NCBI RefSeq assembly: GCF_028204155.1
Contig: NZ_JAQLOI010000003.1
Span: 372,001 to 436,000, forward strand
Direction: 5' to 3'
Origin: Vibrio algarum
GTDB taxonomy: Bacteria; Pseudomonadota; Gammaproteobacteria; Enterobacterales; Vibrionaceae
Length of the DNA: 64,000 bases
Of this stretch, positions 53,313 to 63,344 are shown one piece after another. Positions within the stretch are counted from its first letter, which is position 1; each line of letters begins with the position of its first letter. The position numbers were made by a program, and so were the translations under genes. The notes under the pieces were generated by a model. It saw only the letters and a list, made by a program, of their open reading frames with translations. It was not told the DNA's origin and made no database searches.

Positions 53313-54312
53313 TATCTACCCTTAAAGTGTCGTATCATCAAGTCTTGAAATAGTTTCAACAAAACTTAGACGCTATACCTATCATTACTTACTCACGTGC
53401 AACTGTACCTTTGAGCATGCAAACCACTGATTTAGACTGTCCCGCGCTTTGAGCGATGTTTAACGATATAGACAGTACCAATATAACGAACCGCAACTTG
53501 GTAGATTAATTGTATGATATCTGACAGTAGGCCAGAAATTTGAGTTTGATAAATAACGAGTTACGTGATCTTTGTCGGCGTAGCCGGCATTGATAGTGAA
53601 AATTTCAGTTTTGCGTACTAAAAAAGTGGTGATTGTCACTAATTCGAAAGGATTAGCACTGGAAGAAGTACGTCAGACCTTCTAGTTTAACACTACTTCG
53701 TCAAGCTCCTCTCTTAACCCAAGTCTCCCCAAAATTACGACTATTTTATCTATTCATGCTCCTTCTATCTTCATTCATAAAATAAACGAATTTTTTATAA
53801 CAGTATTTTAACTTTAGATTAAAAATGAGACCTATCACTTAGATTTTTTCTCGGAACTATTGTTATAGTATTGTAATACAAGATGACGTGGTTGAATTTG
53901 ATATTAATTTGATAATTTTAAGGCAAATTTTGATTGTCGACTCCTTAATTGAGTTTTGACAATTGTTTATTGCATAGAGATTAGATTTTTTGCTTCATTA
54001 ATATATTTATCCTTTGTATTTTAGGTTTTTTCTGGTTATTTGTACACGGAAGTATATTTGAAGTGTTTTTGTTAATTTGTGATGCAAATTTTAAAGTGGT
54101 TTGAGTAGTAAAAGTGATTTTCTTTGTCAGACCATCTTTACACATAGCGAACAAGGCGCTTTCACCATTATTAATTTGGTGGAAGAGAGTAACCGTAAAG
54201 TATTTGCACGATTTTCATTCTTTTTAAATAAAGAGCGGTGCAGAGTGAATGTTTCTACTTATATAACATTCAAAACAGAGCAAGAAAACTTATAATATCT
54301 TAGGAGTTAACT
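53313..54312. other. 1-kb AT-rich non-coding region upstream of dctP
   Basis: No gene recognised on either strand. It is very AT-rich from about 53740 on and should include the promoter of the TRAP operon near its right end. A 64-codon frame beginning with TTG (54101-54295) has no recognisable product. Fragmentary frames around 53560-53700 might be relics of a lost gene but match nothing I know. Confidence 0.4.
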
Positions 54313-55295
54313 ATGCGTTCGAATTTAAAAAAAGCTTTAGTATCAGCTTTATGTTTGGCGTGGGCGTCTTCAGCATACTCTGCTGTTGAGCTCAAGCTTG
54401 GCCATTTTGGATCTGAAAACCACCCTTCTCACATTGCCGCTATGCAGTTTGCTAAACAAGTAGAAGCACGTACAAACGGTGAAGTTGAAGTTGAACTTTA
54501 TCCTAATAATGCTTTAGGTAGCCCACCAGAAGTACTTGAACAGGTGATCATGGGAGTGGTTGATATGAGCCTCTCAGGACAAGATCAGCTAGCTAAACAT
54601 GTTCCTCTATTTGACACGGTTAGTATTCCCTTTTCACTGAGTAATGCAGAGCATGCAGACCGTGTTTTAGATGGTCCTTTTAAAGATTGGGCTGCTCCTG
54701 AACTAGATAAAGTAGGCCTAGTGTACCTGTCTAGTTGGGATTGGGGGTTTCGTCAATTAACTAACTCTGTTCGCCCAATTTTGTCTCCGGCCGATATCAA
54801 AGGCTTAAAAATTCGAACTCCCCTGCAATGACTTATCAAGCTGCCATGGAAGCAATAGGTGCAAATGTGCAGACTATTTCGTTTAGTGAGCTTGTGATGG
54901 CAATGCGACAAGGTGTTGTAGATGGCCAAGAAAATCCGATTGGCGTGATATACAACTTGAAACTGTATGAATCTCAAAAGTACATTTCAATCATTAACTA
55001 TTTATACAGCTCAATGGTTCATGTTGTTTCTAAAGACGCTTGGAGTCGCTTGACAGAAGAACAACAACAAATTGTTCGCGAAGAATCTGATGCTGCACGC
55101 TTATTAATGCGCAAGCTATCACGAGCAGAAGAATTGAAACAAATTGAAGACATGCGCGCTAAAGGTATCGTGATCGACGAGCCGGAGCTTGCTGCTTTCC
55201 AAGCAATGATGGAACCCGCGTACAAACAAATTAGAGCGAAAGTTGGTGCCGCTAACTTTGATAAATGGATTGAGATGACCGAGTCTGTTAAATAG
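54313..55295 (+). pseudogene. TRAP transporter solute-binding protein (DctP type), frameshifted
   Basis: Periplasmic binding protein for a carboxylate-type solute. Signal peptide MRSNLKKALVSALCLAWASS (cleavage near AYSA), then the DctP fold with the ligand-binding Arg region GLKIRTP. The frame breaks right there: after RTPLQ a stop occurs, while the overlapping frame continues MTYQAAMEAIGANVQTISF...GVVDGQENPIG to 55295. Adding one C to the CCCC run at 54819-54822 restores RTPPAMTYQAAMEAIGA, a normal DctP sequence of about 327 residues. GGAG precedes the ATG. It is either a recent lesion or a homopolymer error. Confidence 0.87.
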
Positions 55296-55768
55296 TTAAA
55301 AGATTAGGTATTTCATTAAACTAATGGAATTAAAGAAGTGTTCAGAGTCAAACTCACTACGAATTTATATAATGTAAATTAGCGACAATGATCACCTTTT
55401 TGATTCCTTTTGTAAAATATTTAGTTCGCGTTTTATTAGCGAGCTCCTTCGTTATTATAGCAATGGCATTAATAACGTGATCAGAGGTTGCATAGGAAAG
55501 ATTATTGTATACAAGGAGTGAGTTGTCACTTTTAAAAGGTTAATTGCATTAATCCTCTAGCATTAGAATTAAATTATTTTCTTTAATTCTATAGTCGTTA
55601 TTCTCAGAAAATCGTATGCCACGATTATGAATAGCTTAAGCTAGCTCAAAGTGGTGAAGAACAGAATGTTCTGAAATAACTCACAACGAAGTTAAAATAA
55701 TGTTAACTAGCAGCAATCAATGATCACCTTTTTAGCTTCTTTGTTATTACAGATAGGTAACCTCTAGT
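55296..55768. other. dctP-dctM gap with a possible dctQ relic and a 16-base repeat
   Basis: The sequence CAATGATCACCTTTTT occurs at 55386-55401 and 55718-55733. From the ATG at 55388 the frame reads as a hydrophobic N-terminus (MITFLIPFVKYLVRVLLASS...), is broken by in-frame stops at 55478 and 55493, and continues in a way that loosely recalls the first helix and following region of DctQ proteins. A 10-bp hairpin lies at 55564-55591. This may be a decayed small-permease gene between dctP and dctM; the evidence is weak. Confidence 0.35.
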
Positions 55769-57058
55769 ATGTTGACCTTAGCTATATTTGGCGTTCTTAT
55801 TTTCCTGCTACTGATTAATGTTCCAGTGGTTGTTGCAATTGGACTTACATCAGTCGTATTTTTTGTTGGCCTTGGTGATGCTCGCCTATTAGCAATGCTA
55901 CCTCACCGCATGTATTACGGCACAACAGGCTTTACGTTGTTGGCTATTCCGTTTTTTATCTTAGCCGGAAACCTCATGAATACGGGCGGGATTACCGATC
56001 GTATTTTTCGATTTGCACAAGCAATGGTTGGCCATATATCAGGCGGTATAGGTCAAGTTAACATTGTTGCCAGTGTTATTTTTTCAGGTATGTCGGGCTC
56101 TGCAGTTGCTGACGCTGCCGGATTAGGACAAATCGAGCACAAAGCGATGGTTGACCAAGGCTATGACCCAGCCGATTCAGCTACGCTTGTTGCTGCCTCT
56201 TCGGTTATTGGCCCAGTAATCCCCCCTAGTATCCCTTTTGTTTTATATGGTTCAATTACCAGCGTTTCGGTAGCGCGTTTATTCTTAGCTGGTTTTATAC
56301 CTGGCATGATGATGGCTCTTGGAATGATGCTTGCGTTAAGTATTTTAGCTAAGCGACGAAACTACCCGTGTGCTGAAAATAAAGCGACGATTAGAGAGCG
56401 CTTCCGTGCGTTTAATGGTGCTTTTTGGCCCCTGATGGCACCAATAATTATTATTGGCGGCATTATGAGTGGTTTTTTCACTCCTACAGAAGCCTCCGTT
56501 GTGGTGTGTGTCTACGCTGCAATTCTTGGTTTTTACTATAAAGATCTAAAGCTAAAAGATATTCCTAGCATTGTTTACAAGTCCATCACTCAATCGGTTA
56601 GCCTACTATTTATTATTTCTGCGGCAAACTTTTTTGGATGGTTAATAATCCACCAAAAACTTCCAGATAGTATTATAGAGACCCTTGTTGGTTTTGGTGC
56701 TACTCAATCAGTTGTTATGTGGATTGTTATTGGTATTGTATTAACGATGGGGTTATTTTTAGAAGGAAATGCTATCTTCCTTATTACACTCCCCTTATTT
56801 ATGCCAATAGCGACGATGTTCGATATCGACCTTGTCAATTTTGGTGTGGTAATGGTATTGCTGATTATGATCGGTAATTTAACGCCGCCCGTTGGAATGT
56901 GTCTCTTTGCCGTAGATAGCTTTGCAAAGGTTGGCATGCCAGCGTTAGCTCGTCGGGTATGGCCTTACCTATTAATGATATTTTTAATCACATTACTCAT
57001 TGCATTTGTACCTAGTATTGCACTGTTTTTACCTAATCTTGTCATGGGAGAAATGTAA
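55769..57058 (+). CDS. TRAP transporter large permease (DctM type)
   Basis: Inner-membrane permease of 429 residues with about 12 helices. DctM features: AIPFFILAGNLMNTGGITDRI (about 51-71), SGMSGSAVADAAGLGQIEHKAM, the SSVIGPVIPPSIPFVLYG motif and the late NLTPPVGMCLFAV. It drives solute uptake using the sodium gradient with DctP and DctQ. Its stop codon overlaps the dctQ start by one base (TAATG). The order M before Q is the reverse of the common P-Q-M order. Confidence 0.93.
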   Translation: MLTLAIFGVLIFLLLINVPVVVAIGLTSVVFFVGLGDARLLAMLPHRMYYGTTGFTLLAIPFFILAGNLMNTGGITDRIFRFAQAMVGHISGGIGQVNIVASVIFSGMSGSAVADAAGLGQIEHKAMVDQGYDPADSATLVAASSVIGPVIPPSIPFVLYGSITSVSVARLFLAGFIPGMMMALGMMLALSILAKRRNYPCAENKATIRERFRAFNGAFWPLMAPIIIIGGIMSGFFTPTEASVVVCVYAAILGFYYKDLKLKDIPSIVYKSITQSVSLLFIISAANFFGWLIIHQKLPDSIIETLVGFGATQSVVMWIVIGIVLTMGLFLEGNAIFLITLPLFMPIATMFDIDLVNFGVVMVLLIMIGNLTPPVGMCLFAVDSFAKVGMPALARRVWPYLLMIFLITLLIAFVPSIALFLPNLVMGEM

Positions 57059-57630
57059 TGATTGCCCTACTAAAAACGATCGATATTTGGGTTCAGAGGA
57101 TTCTCCGTTATATCGCTATGACCATGTTCTCGATACTTGGCCTTTTATTGTTTGCTAACGTAATGTTGCGATTGATTAATGACTTTATACAGTTTTTACT
57201 CAAGCATGGTTTGGAGAGTGTAGCCAACTTACTTCAAAGCGTTGTTACCATTAGCTCTTTCCATTGGTTTGATGAAATAATAGAGCTAAGTTTCGCGGCT
57301 CTGGTCTTTTATGGGGCAGCAGGATTATGGTGCGCAAAACTTCACTTTTCAGTCGGTGACTGGATAAGCCCACGCATTAAGAATGTACGTTTGAAGCACT
57401 TTTATAAATTGTTGATTGTAGTCATTTCTGCAGTTTTTATGGCCATATTGTTTTGGTATTCATTGAAACTAACGCTAAGAACAAATCAGGTAACAACGGT
57501 ATTTCAAATTAAGCAATGGATCCTCTATTCTTGTATTCCTATCTCATCATTGATTATGCTGATTTACTCTCTTGTAGACGTATTTGTAGAAGCAAGGCGT
57601 TTTACTTTAGGAGAAGATAATCATTCGTGA
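57058..57630 (+). CDS. TRAP transporter small permease (DctQ type)
   Basis: A 190-residue membrane protein with four helices, partner of DctM. The third-helix region FDEIIELSFAALVFYGAAGLWCAKLHFSVGDWI matches the WxEEL/F...GA...HV block of DctQ proteins. It is longer than usual because of an insert between helices 1 and 2 (about residues 40-72). Translation is coupled to dctM through a TAATG overlap. The solute is unknown; the operon lies outside the edge of the aromatic cluster, and DctP-type systems carry mono- and dicarboxylates or related acids. Confidence 0.85.
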   Translation: MIALLKTIDIWVQRILRYIAMTMFSILGLLLFANVMLRLINDFIQFLLKHGLESVANLLQSVVTISSFHWFDEIIELSFAALVFYGAAGLWCAKLHFSVGDWISPRIKNVRLKHFYKLLIVVISAVFMAILFWYSLKLTLRTNQVTTVFQIKQWILYSCIPISSLIMLIYSLVDVFVEARRFTLGEDNHS

Positions 57631-57719
57631 GGCTTATAGAGTTAAGGTTTGTTAAGCCAAGAAAATAATGTTGAGGGAGATCTAAGCATCGTATGCAGCT
57701 TTATCAATAGAATGATTCA

Positions 57720-57741
57720 GGAGAGGCTGCATAGCCTCTCC
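57720..57741. terminator. hairpin between convergent dctQ and tyrP genes
   Basis: GGAGAGGCT-GCAT-AGCCTCTCC, a perfect 9-bp stem with a 4-base loop, 90 bases after the dctQ stop and 13 before the convergent tyrP stop. It is GC-rich but lacks a T-run on either side, so termination is only probable. Confidence 0.5.
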
Positions 57742-57753
57742 GACAATAAGAAC

Positions 57754-58959
57754 TTAGCCCAAAGAAGGTAGATAGCCGACGGTAATCAAGAACTGAGCAG
57801 CCACAATTAATACCCCAAAGGAAGAAACCAGAGCTAACGAAACGTTTCCGCCCTTCACCCTGTATGTTCCTTCATAACGGTTATCCTTTCTTACTTTTGT
57901 AATCATCACAACTGGAAGAAATATGGCTAACACTACGAGGGCAATCGCGGCATAACCTAATGCCATGATAAAACCTTGTGGGTAAAACAAAGCAAAACAC
58001 ATTGGGGGCAAAAATGTCACAAACGCAGATAGTACTCGATTCTGTTTACCATTATTTTTATTTAGTGAATCCCCCAGATATTCAAACAAACCAAGGCTTA
58101 CCCCTAAGAAAGAGGTTAATAGAGCGAGGTCAGCAAAAACCCCGATAATTTGATCAAGTTGGCTAAAGTGAATCTTAGTAGCTAAAGCAGAAATCAGCGC
58201 ACTCAAACCTCTACTCTCGGATAGTTCCTGCTGGCTAATGACACCAAGCGTCATTATTTGCCAGAAGAGGTAAACAACCAGAGGGATGGAGGAACCTATC
58301 ACTACCGCTTTTTTCAATGCCTTCGTGTCCCCATCTAGGTAATTTACAATAGCTGGAATACTTCCATGAAAACCAAAAGAGGTAAATATCACCGGAATAG
58401 AGGCCACGATTAGTCCCTGTTGTAGAGGCATATTAAGAAGATATGATTCGGTCACATTAGGCGCAAGGAAAAACAATACTGCAATCATCGTCACTAATTT
58501 AGTTGCAAAGAGAACTCGATTAATATGATCAACCGTTCGGGTACCAATTGTAACAATACAGGCGACAATAACGGTAAAGATAACCGTTGCGATCGATCCA
58601 TTAACTTCTATGCCTGTAAACTGAGAAATCCGTTCACCAAACTGACCACCACCTCCAGCGATATACGCCGAACAGAGTGCATAAAACAAAAATAACATAG
58701 CAATGCTGGCAACCCATTTCCCTTTATCACCCAAAAATTGCTTGGCTAATGTGTGCAAGGTTGCATTTGAAGGCACATATTGATGCAGTTCTAACATAAG
58801 AAGTGCGGTGTACGTCATCAATAACCAAAGAACGAGCATTATGGTTAATGAGGTTGGGAACCCGATCCCTGCGGAAGCTAAAGGAAGAGCAAGCATCCCT
58901 GCACCTATCGTAGTACCTGCGATAATCAGAGTGCTGCCTAAAATTTTGGAATTTATCAT
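57754..58959 (-). CDS. tyrP: tyrosine/aromatic amino acid permease (TyrP family)
   Basis: Proton-driven aromatic amino acid importer of the HAAAP family, 401 residues, 11 helices. The family N-terminus is clear (LGSTLIIAGTTIGAGMLALPLASAG), with FTSFGFHGSIPAIVNYLDGD in the middle and DLALLTSFLGVSLGLFEYLGD later, as in E. coli TyrP. Tyrosine is the most likely substrate; Mtr- or TnaB-type tryptophan carriers are the close alternatives. It stands alone, convergent with the TRAP operon. Confidence 0.88.
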   Translation of the reverse strand: MINSKILGSTLIIAGTTIGAGMLALPLASAGIGFPTSLTIMLVLWLLMTYTALLMLELHQYVPSNATLHTLAKQFLGDKGKWVASIAMLFLFYALCSAYIAGGGGQFGERISQFTGIEVNGSIATVIFTVIVACIVTIGTRTVDHINRVLFATKLVTMIAVLFFLAPNVTESYLLNMPLQQGLIVASIPVIFTSFGFHGSIPAIVNYLDGDTKALKKAVVIGSSIPLVVYLFWQIMTLGVISQQELSESRGLSALISALATKIHFSQLDQIIGVFADLALLTSFLGVSLGLFEYLGDSLNKNNGKQNRVLSAFVTFLPPMCFALFYPQGFIMALGYAAIALVVLAIFLPVVMITKVRKDNRYEGTYRVKGGNVSLALVSSFGVLIVAAQFLITVGYLPSLG

Positions 58960-59279
58960 TGTATACTTTTCTTTACACTCACAGGCTTGTGAATAGGTTT
59001 AAAAACTAGTTATTAGCCAATGAATAGTTAGTATGGTTAATAAAATCGGATTGTGCAGCATGTTTAGCAAGATATCAAAGAAAAGTGTAAAATATTCAAT
59101 TATTAATTGTATGCAATTGTTTACGGACTATTGAAAGGCCCAATTTGTTGATCTTTATATTGCTAGGAGGTCTTCACGAGGTTTGTTGAGAAATATAAAA
59201 GGTAATTCGATACTCTTTAATTAATCACTTAGTGGGTTACGGTCAAAAAATGGGTTAATTTGATCGTAACCTCGTTTCC
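58960..59279. other. intergenic stretch upstream of tyrP
   Basis: About 320 AT-rich bases holding the tyrP promoter region. A stem of 13 bp (59235-59247 with 59259-59271; one G-T/A-C position) lies just after the LysR stop codon and may terminate that gene. No clear TyrR boxes could be assigned by eye. Confidence 0.4.
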
Positions 59280-60191
59280 TTAATTCTCAGTGGCGACTTT
59301 TATTCTTTCAACTAAAAAATCTACTGCCGCTTTTACTTTTGGGACCAAGTAGCGCTGTTTTTGATACAACAAATAAACAGCCATATTAGAATTTTGAGTT
59401 ATCGCTAACTCATGTTCAAACTTAAGTTCTTGCAACTTTCCTGACTCAAGGTATGAAGCTAACGCCCAGCGAGTAGACATTAAAATACCCTCACCGTCGC
59501 AGGCTTTTTTAGCCAACCATGGCCCGTTATTAGAAATCGCTACTGCCGGACCTGAGATATCATGCCATTGACCGTTCATATTGCATAACCAAGGTGTTGG
59601 ACCTGATGGTGCTTTAAAATAAAGGCCTTTATGTTCCTTTAGCTCCATCGCATTGTTAGGTATTCCATGTTTCTCTAAATAACTTGGTGAAGCAACAGGA
59701 ATAAACCCATTGTCCATAAGTCTTATCGCTAACACCCTTTCGTTTGGCGCATAACCTCCACGTACAGCAATATCCACATCGTCTCGCCCGAGCGCGGATA
59801 ACTCATCACTTAAACTCACATCTAATACAATTTCAGGGTATAACACGCTGAACTCATCTAACAAAGGAAGCAATATCTTCTCACCAAACCCCACCATCGA
59901 ACTAATACGTAAACGTCCCATTGGCGTTGTTTGGTAACTACGAACCGTTTCATTACTTTGTTCTAACTGATTTAGTATTTGCTGGACATCATCATAGTAA
60001 ATTTGTCCCACCTCTGTCAGTTTAACAATTCGAGTGGAACGCTTTAACAACGTTGCTCCCAAACTCTTTTCTAAATCAGCAACTCGTCTCGACAACGATG
60101 ATGGAGGCACATTAAAAGCGCTCGCTGCCTTAGTAAAACTGCCGGTTTCAACGACTTTACTGAAATACCGTATTGCACGTAGTTGATCCAA
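59280..60191 (-). CDS. LysR-family regulator divergent from an MDR dehydrogenase
   Basis: A 303-residue LysR protein of the DsdA/AaeR-like subgroup that begins MDQLRAIRYFSKVVETGSFTKAASAFNVPPSSLSRRVADLEKSLGATL: helix-turn-helix at about 18-40 and effector domain at about 90-300 (TTPMGRLRISSMVGFGE, the PMGRLRIS type common for regulators beside oxidoreductases). Its gene is divergent from the MDR dehydrogenase gene at 60354 with about 160 bases between, the standard LysR target arrangement. Confidence 0.9.
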   Translation of the reverse strand: MDQLRAIRYFSKVVETGSFTKAASAFNVPPSSLSRRVADLEKSLGATLLKRSTRIVKLTEVGQIYYDDVQQILNQLEQSNETVRSYQTTPMGRLRISSMVGFGEKILLPLLDEFSVLYPEIVLDVSLSDELSALGRDDVDIAVRGGYAPNERVLAIRLMDNGFIPVASPSYLEKHGIPNNAMELKEHKGLYFKAPSGPTPWLCNMNGQWHDISGPAVAISNNGPWLAKKACDGEGILMSTRWALASYLESGKLQELKFEHELAITQNSNMAVYLLYQKQRYLVPKVKAAVDFLVERIKVATEN

Positions 60192-60353
60192 CTAACTTCT
60201 CCTTTAAATGAAGCCTTGAGTATTTTTGTTTGATTATTGTCTTAAAAGCAATAGTGATTCGCATTTTCCCTTATATACAATCGAATTGAAACAAGTAATA
60301 GTGTGTTTAACTTAAACATTACGACCTTGACCTTTATGCAGGAGCAACATCAA

Positions 60354-61481
60354 ATGACAGATTCAAATATCCAGCTTATTTCAACAATCAGCGAAGACAA
60401 CAAATTGACACTTGCTTTACAGGGCATTGCAATACCACAACCTTCTGCCGATGAAGTTGTTATTCGCATTGAAGCTGCTCCATTAAACCCTTCTGATTTA
60501 GGAGTGATGTTCAGCGTTGCTGATATGACAACAGCAAAACAAACAGGCTCAGAGCAAAGCCCTGCAATTACTGCTGATGTACCAGCGCAGTTTATGCCTT
60601 CAGTTAAAACTCGCGTAGGTAAAGCAACGCCTGTTGGCAATGAAGGTGCTGGTACCGTTGTAGCGGCCGGTTCATCACCAGCAGCTCAAGCGCTGATGGG
60701 TAAAACCGTTGCTGTCATTGGCGGTGGAACATATCGTCAATATGTATGTGCCAACGTACAAAGCTGTTTAGAATTAAAAGAAGGCACAACGGCTAAAGAA
60801 GGCGCGTCTTCTTTTGTTAACCCACTTACCGCATTAGCTATGGTTGAAACTATGCGTGCCGAAGGTCATAAAGCCATTATTCACGCTGCAGCTGCATCTA
60901 ACCTTGGTCAAATGCTAAACCGTATTTGTATTGCCGATGGTGTCGATTTAATCAATATTGTACGCAAAGCAGAACAAGAAACGCTGCTACGTGATATGGG
61001 TGCAAAATACGTTGTAAACTCAACGAGTGATACTTTCCTTACTGATTTAACTGCAGCGATTATCAAAACGGGTGCAACGATTGCTTTTGACCCAATTGGC
61101 GGCGGTCAATTAACAAGTGACATTCTTAACTGTATGGAAGCTGCAGCTGCTCGTGATATGAAAGAACATAGCGTATATGGCTCCGACACATATAAACAAG
61201 TTTACATTTATGGCGCATTAGACCGTGGCCCAATTACGTTACATCGTAATTTTGGTTTCGCTTGGGGTGTTAATGGGTTCTTATTATTCAATGCACTAGG
61301 CAAACTAGGGACTAAAACCGTCATTGCAATGCGTCAACGTGTTGCTGAAGAAATCAGCACAACATTTGCTAGTCACTACACACATGAAGTGTCTTTAGCA
61401 GAAGCATTACAATTGCAATCCATAGCGTCTTATTCTAAACAAGCAACGGGTGAGAAGTACTTAATTATCCCTCAAAAGTAG
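60354..61481 (+). CDS. MDR-family NAD(P)H dehydrogenase (quinone-oxidoreductase-like)
   Basis: Medium-chain dehydrogenase/reductase of 375 residues: GroES-like N-terminal domain (LNPSDLGVMF, GNEGAGTVVAAG, about 45-115) and Rossmann domain with HAAAASNLGQMLNRI in place of the usual glycine loop (about 178-192), FDPIGGG. The catalytic and structural zinc cysteines of alcohol dehydrogenases are missing, as in zinc-free quinone or enone reductases. The start at 60354 has AGGAG 9 bases upstream; an in-frame ATG at 60303 lacks a site. It is probably controlled by the divergent LysR protein. Substrate unknown. Confidence 0.87.
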   Translation: MTDSNIQLISTISEDNKLTLALQGIAIPQPSADEVVIRIEAAPLNPSDLGVMFSVADMTTAKQTGSEQSPAITADVPAQFMPSVKTRVGKATPVGNEGAGTVVAAGSSPAAQALMGKTVAVIGGGTYRQYVCANVQSCLELKEGTTAKEGASSFVNPLTALAMVETMRAEGHKAIIHAAAASNLGQMLNRICIADGVDLINIVRKAEQETLLRDMGAKYVVNSTSDTFLTDLTAAIIKTGATIAFDPIGGGQLTSDILNCMEAAAARDMKEHSVYGSDTYKQVYIYGALDRGPITLHRNFGFAWGVNGFLLFNALGKLGTKTVIAMRQRVAEEISTTFASHYTHEVSLAEALQLQSIASYSKQATGEKYLIIPQK

Positions 61482-61505
61482 TATTCTCTTAAATGATTGT
61501 CTAAA

Positions 61506-61542
61506 AGCAGAGAGCCATTGTTGTTGGTCTCTGCTGCTTTTT
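61506..61542 (+). terminator. rho-independent terminator after the MDR gene
   Basis: AGCAGAGA (61506-61513) pairs with TCTCTGCT (61528-61535), with an inner CCA/TGG stem, followed by GCTTTTT. It starts 24 bases after the stop codon. Confidence 0.8.
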
Positions 61543-61616
61543 GTTTATAAGTAAATATTGAATCAACCTCCCGTAGGCGCTTAATGGCTATAGTCGTTTC
61601 AAACAAAACCTATTCG

Positions 61617-62339
61617 CTAGTTTTTATTATAGATAACCGGAAATTTATTTTTCCACTTACACCATGTCTCAGCGCTTGTTATCAATTCTGTCATAAATCG
61701 GGCGACATTTAGACGACTTGTGTTTTGCGAATCAAAAATAGGATCAAACTGTGGAGATGGATGAATTTCATACTCTGTTCGACCTATATCGTTCGTTAAG
61801 CTGTCTGGCCGCACCGCTACCCATTCAATGAATTTAGAGGACCTTATCTCGCACGTCTGTAAATAACGCGCTGCTTGTTCATTATCAACATGAGGAGGTA
61901 AAATCATTCTCAAAAATGAAACGATAATTTGATGCGCAGCTGATATTTTTTCATCTGCCAATATATTCTGAAAACCAGTCGTGCTCATCAGTATAAACTT
62001 GGTTGGTGTTTTGGGTTGAGTACTTCTGATCGCTTTACATATTCGCGTTGTCACATCGGTTACTAAACGCCTAGGTTGACCATAAATGCCCTTAAACGTT
62101 AAATTGTGGCCAAGACAAGAAACTACGGCCTCACATCCCCAAACGTACTCCGCTAACTGATCATCCGTTAACTCCAACACGTTCGCATGAACAACCTCAA
62201 CATGGTTGCTAGTTGTTATATACAAAGGCAGATTATCTGACGAACGTACAATAATTCGGACCTTTCTATTTTGATTTATTAACTCTTCAACAACCAACCT
62301 TCCTGTTGCTCCCGTTGCTCCAAGTACTAGTGTCATCAT
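61617..62339 (-). CDS. NAD(P)-binding atypical SDR (NmrA/SDR_a5-like)
   Basis: About 240 residues with an N-terminal dinucleotide loop LVLGATGATGRLVVEEL (about 4-20) and the downstream AVVSCLGHN tract of NAD(P)H-binding atypical SDRs; the tail includes VAVRPDSLTND. The classical YxxxK pair is not evident, so it may act as a redox sensor or an epimerase-like enzyme. The frame reaches to 62360, but the ATG at 62339 (or 62336) follows AAGGA at 7 bases and fits the fold. It is divergent from a LysR gene with 96 bases between. Confidence 0.82.
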   Translation of the reverse strand: MMTLVLGATGATGRLVVEELINQNRKVRIIVRSSDNLPLYITTSNHVEVVHANVLELTDDQLAEYVWGCEAVVSCLGHNLTFKGIYGQPRRLVTDVTTRICKAIRSTQPKTPTKFILMSTTGFQNILADEKISAAHQIIVSFLRMILPPHVDNEQAARYLQTCEIRSSKFIEWVAVRPDSLTNDIGRTEYEIHPSPQFDPIFDSQNTSRLNVARFMTELITSAETWCKWKNKFPVIYNKN

Positions 62340-62435
62340 TCTTTTGTCCTTGCATCTCATATTCCAAGGTTTATGATATACATGTAATTATGATAGGTTA
62401 ATTGTCGAAAAAAGCATAAGGGTATACATATTTGC

Positions 62436-63344
62436 ATGAACTGGAAATCCGTCTGTTTCGATTGGAATCGCACCCGAGCTTTCTTAGTCACAGCGGAAGA
62501 AGGAACGCTATCTGCTGCTGCGAACGCTCTTAACATGACACAACCAACCCTTAGTCGGCAGGTCGCTTCTTTAGAGCAAGAAATTGGGGTTAGATTGTTT
62601 GAAAGGGCTGGACACAGATTGGAATTGACTTCCAGTGGAATGGAACTTCTACAATTAGCCCGAAAGATGGGTGATGCTGCCAGTGACTTTTCACTTATGG
62701 CCAATGGGCAATCACAACAGCTAGAAGGTACGGTAGTGATTTCAGTTTGCGAATTAGACGCAGTGTATCGCCTACCCCGAATCATTGCCAAATTAAGAGA
62801 AGAAGAACCCGGTATTACCATAGAGGTTGTGGTGAGCAACAAAGTTAGCGATCTGAATCGAAGGGATGCTGATATCGCCATTAGGAGTTTTTGTCCCACT
62901 CAGCCTGACCTAATTGCAAGAAAACTAGGTGAAGAAACAGTATGGTTGTATGGGACCGAAGAATATTTACAACCTTATAACGACATCAACTCGCTTGAAG
63001 ACATTCACAACATACAATTGATAGGTTTCAGTGACAGTAGCAAAATGGTCGACCAACTCAATCAACAGGGTTGGAATCTATCACTAAATAACGTCAAGCT
63101 ATCGACTGACTACCAAATGATGCAAATAAAGCTTTGTAAAGAAAATTTGGGGCTTATTTACCTGACTCAAGATGTAGGTGACCAGGAGCAACATTTAGTA
63201 AAAGCGTTTGAACAATTTGGCCCAGCGATATGTTTACCCGTTTGGGCTGTTTGTCATCAGGAACTTAGAACTAACCGTAGAATTCGCCGCGTATTCGATT
63301 TCGTCTCCGATGAGCTTAAAAAATATTTATCACAGACGATGTGA
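62436..63344 (+). CDS. LysR-family regulator divergent from the NmrA-like gene
   Basis: A 302-residue LysR protein; helix-turn-helix in AFLVTAEEGTLSAAANALNMTQPTLSRQVASLEQEIG (about 14-50) and effector-binding domain (about 95-295; VVISVCELDAVYRLPRII, RDADIAIRSFCP). The tight divergent layout with the NmrA-like gene suggests it controls that gene and itself. The effector is unknown. Confidence 0.9.
   Translation: MNWKSVCFDWNRTRAFLVTAEEGTLSAAANALNMTQPTLSRQVASLEQEIGVRLFERAGHRLELTSSGMELLQLARKMGDAASDFSLMANGQSQQLEGTVVISVCELDAVYRLPRIIAKLREEEPGITIEVVVSNKVSDLNRRDADIAIRSFCPTQPDLIARKLGEETVWLYGTEEYLQPYNDINSLEDIHNIQLIGFSDSSKMVDQLNQQGWNLSLNNVKLSTDYQMMQIKLCKENLGLIYLTQDVGDQEQHLVKAFEQFGPAICLPVWAVCHQELRTNRRIRRVFDFVSDELKKYLSQTM

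Noticed and set aside
54101..54295. 64-codon frame upstream of dctP
   Set aside because: Starts with TTG, lacks a ribosome-binding site and resembles nothing; probably part of the leader region.
57720..57741. Strong rho-independent terminator for dctQ or tyrP
   Set aside because: The hairpin is perfect but neither strand has a following T-run, so it is listed only with moderate confidence.
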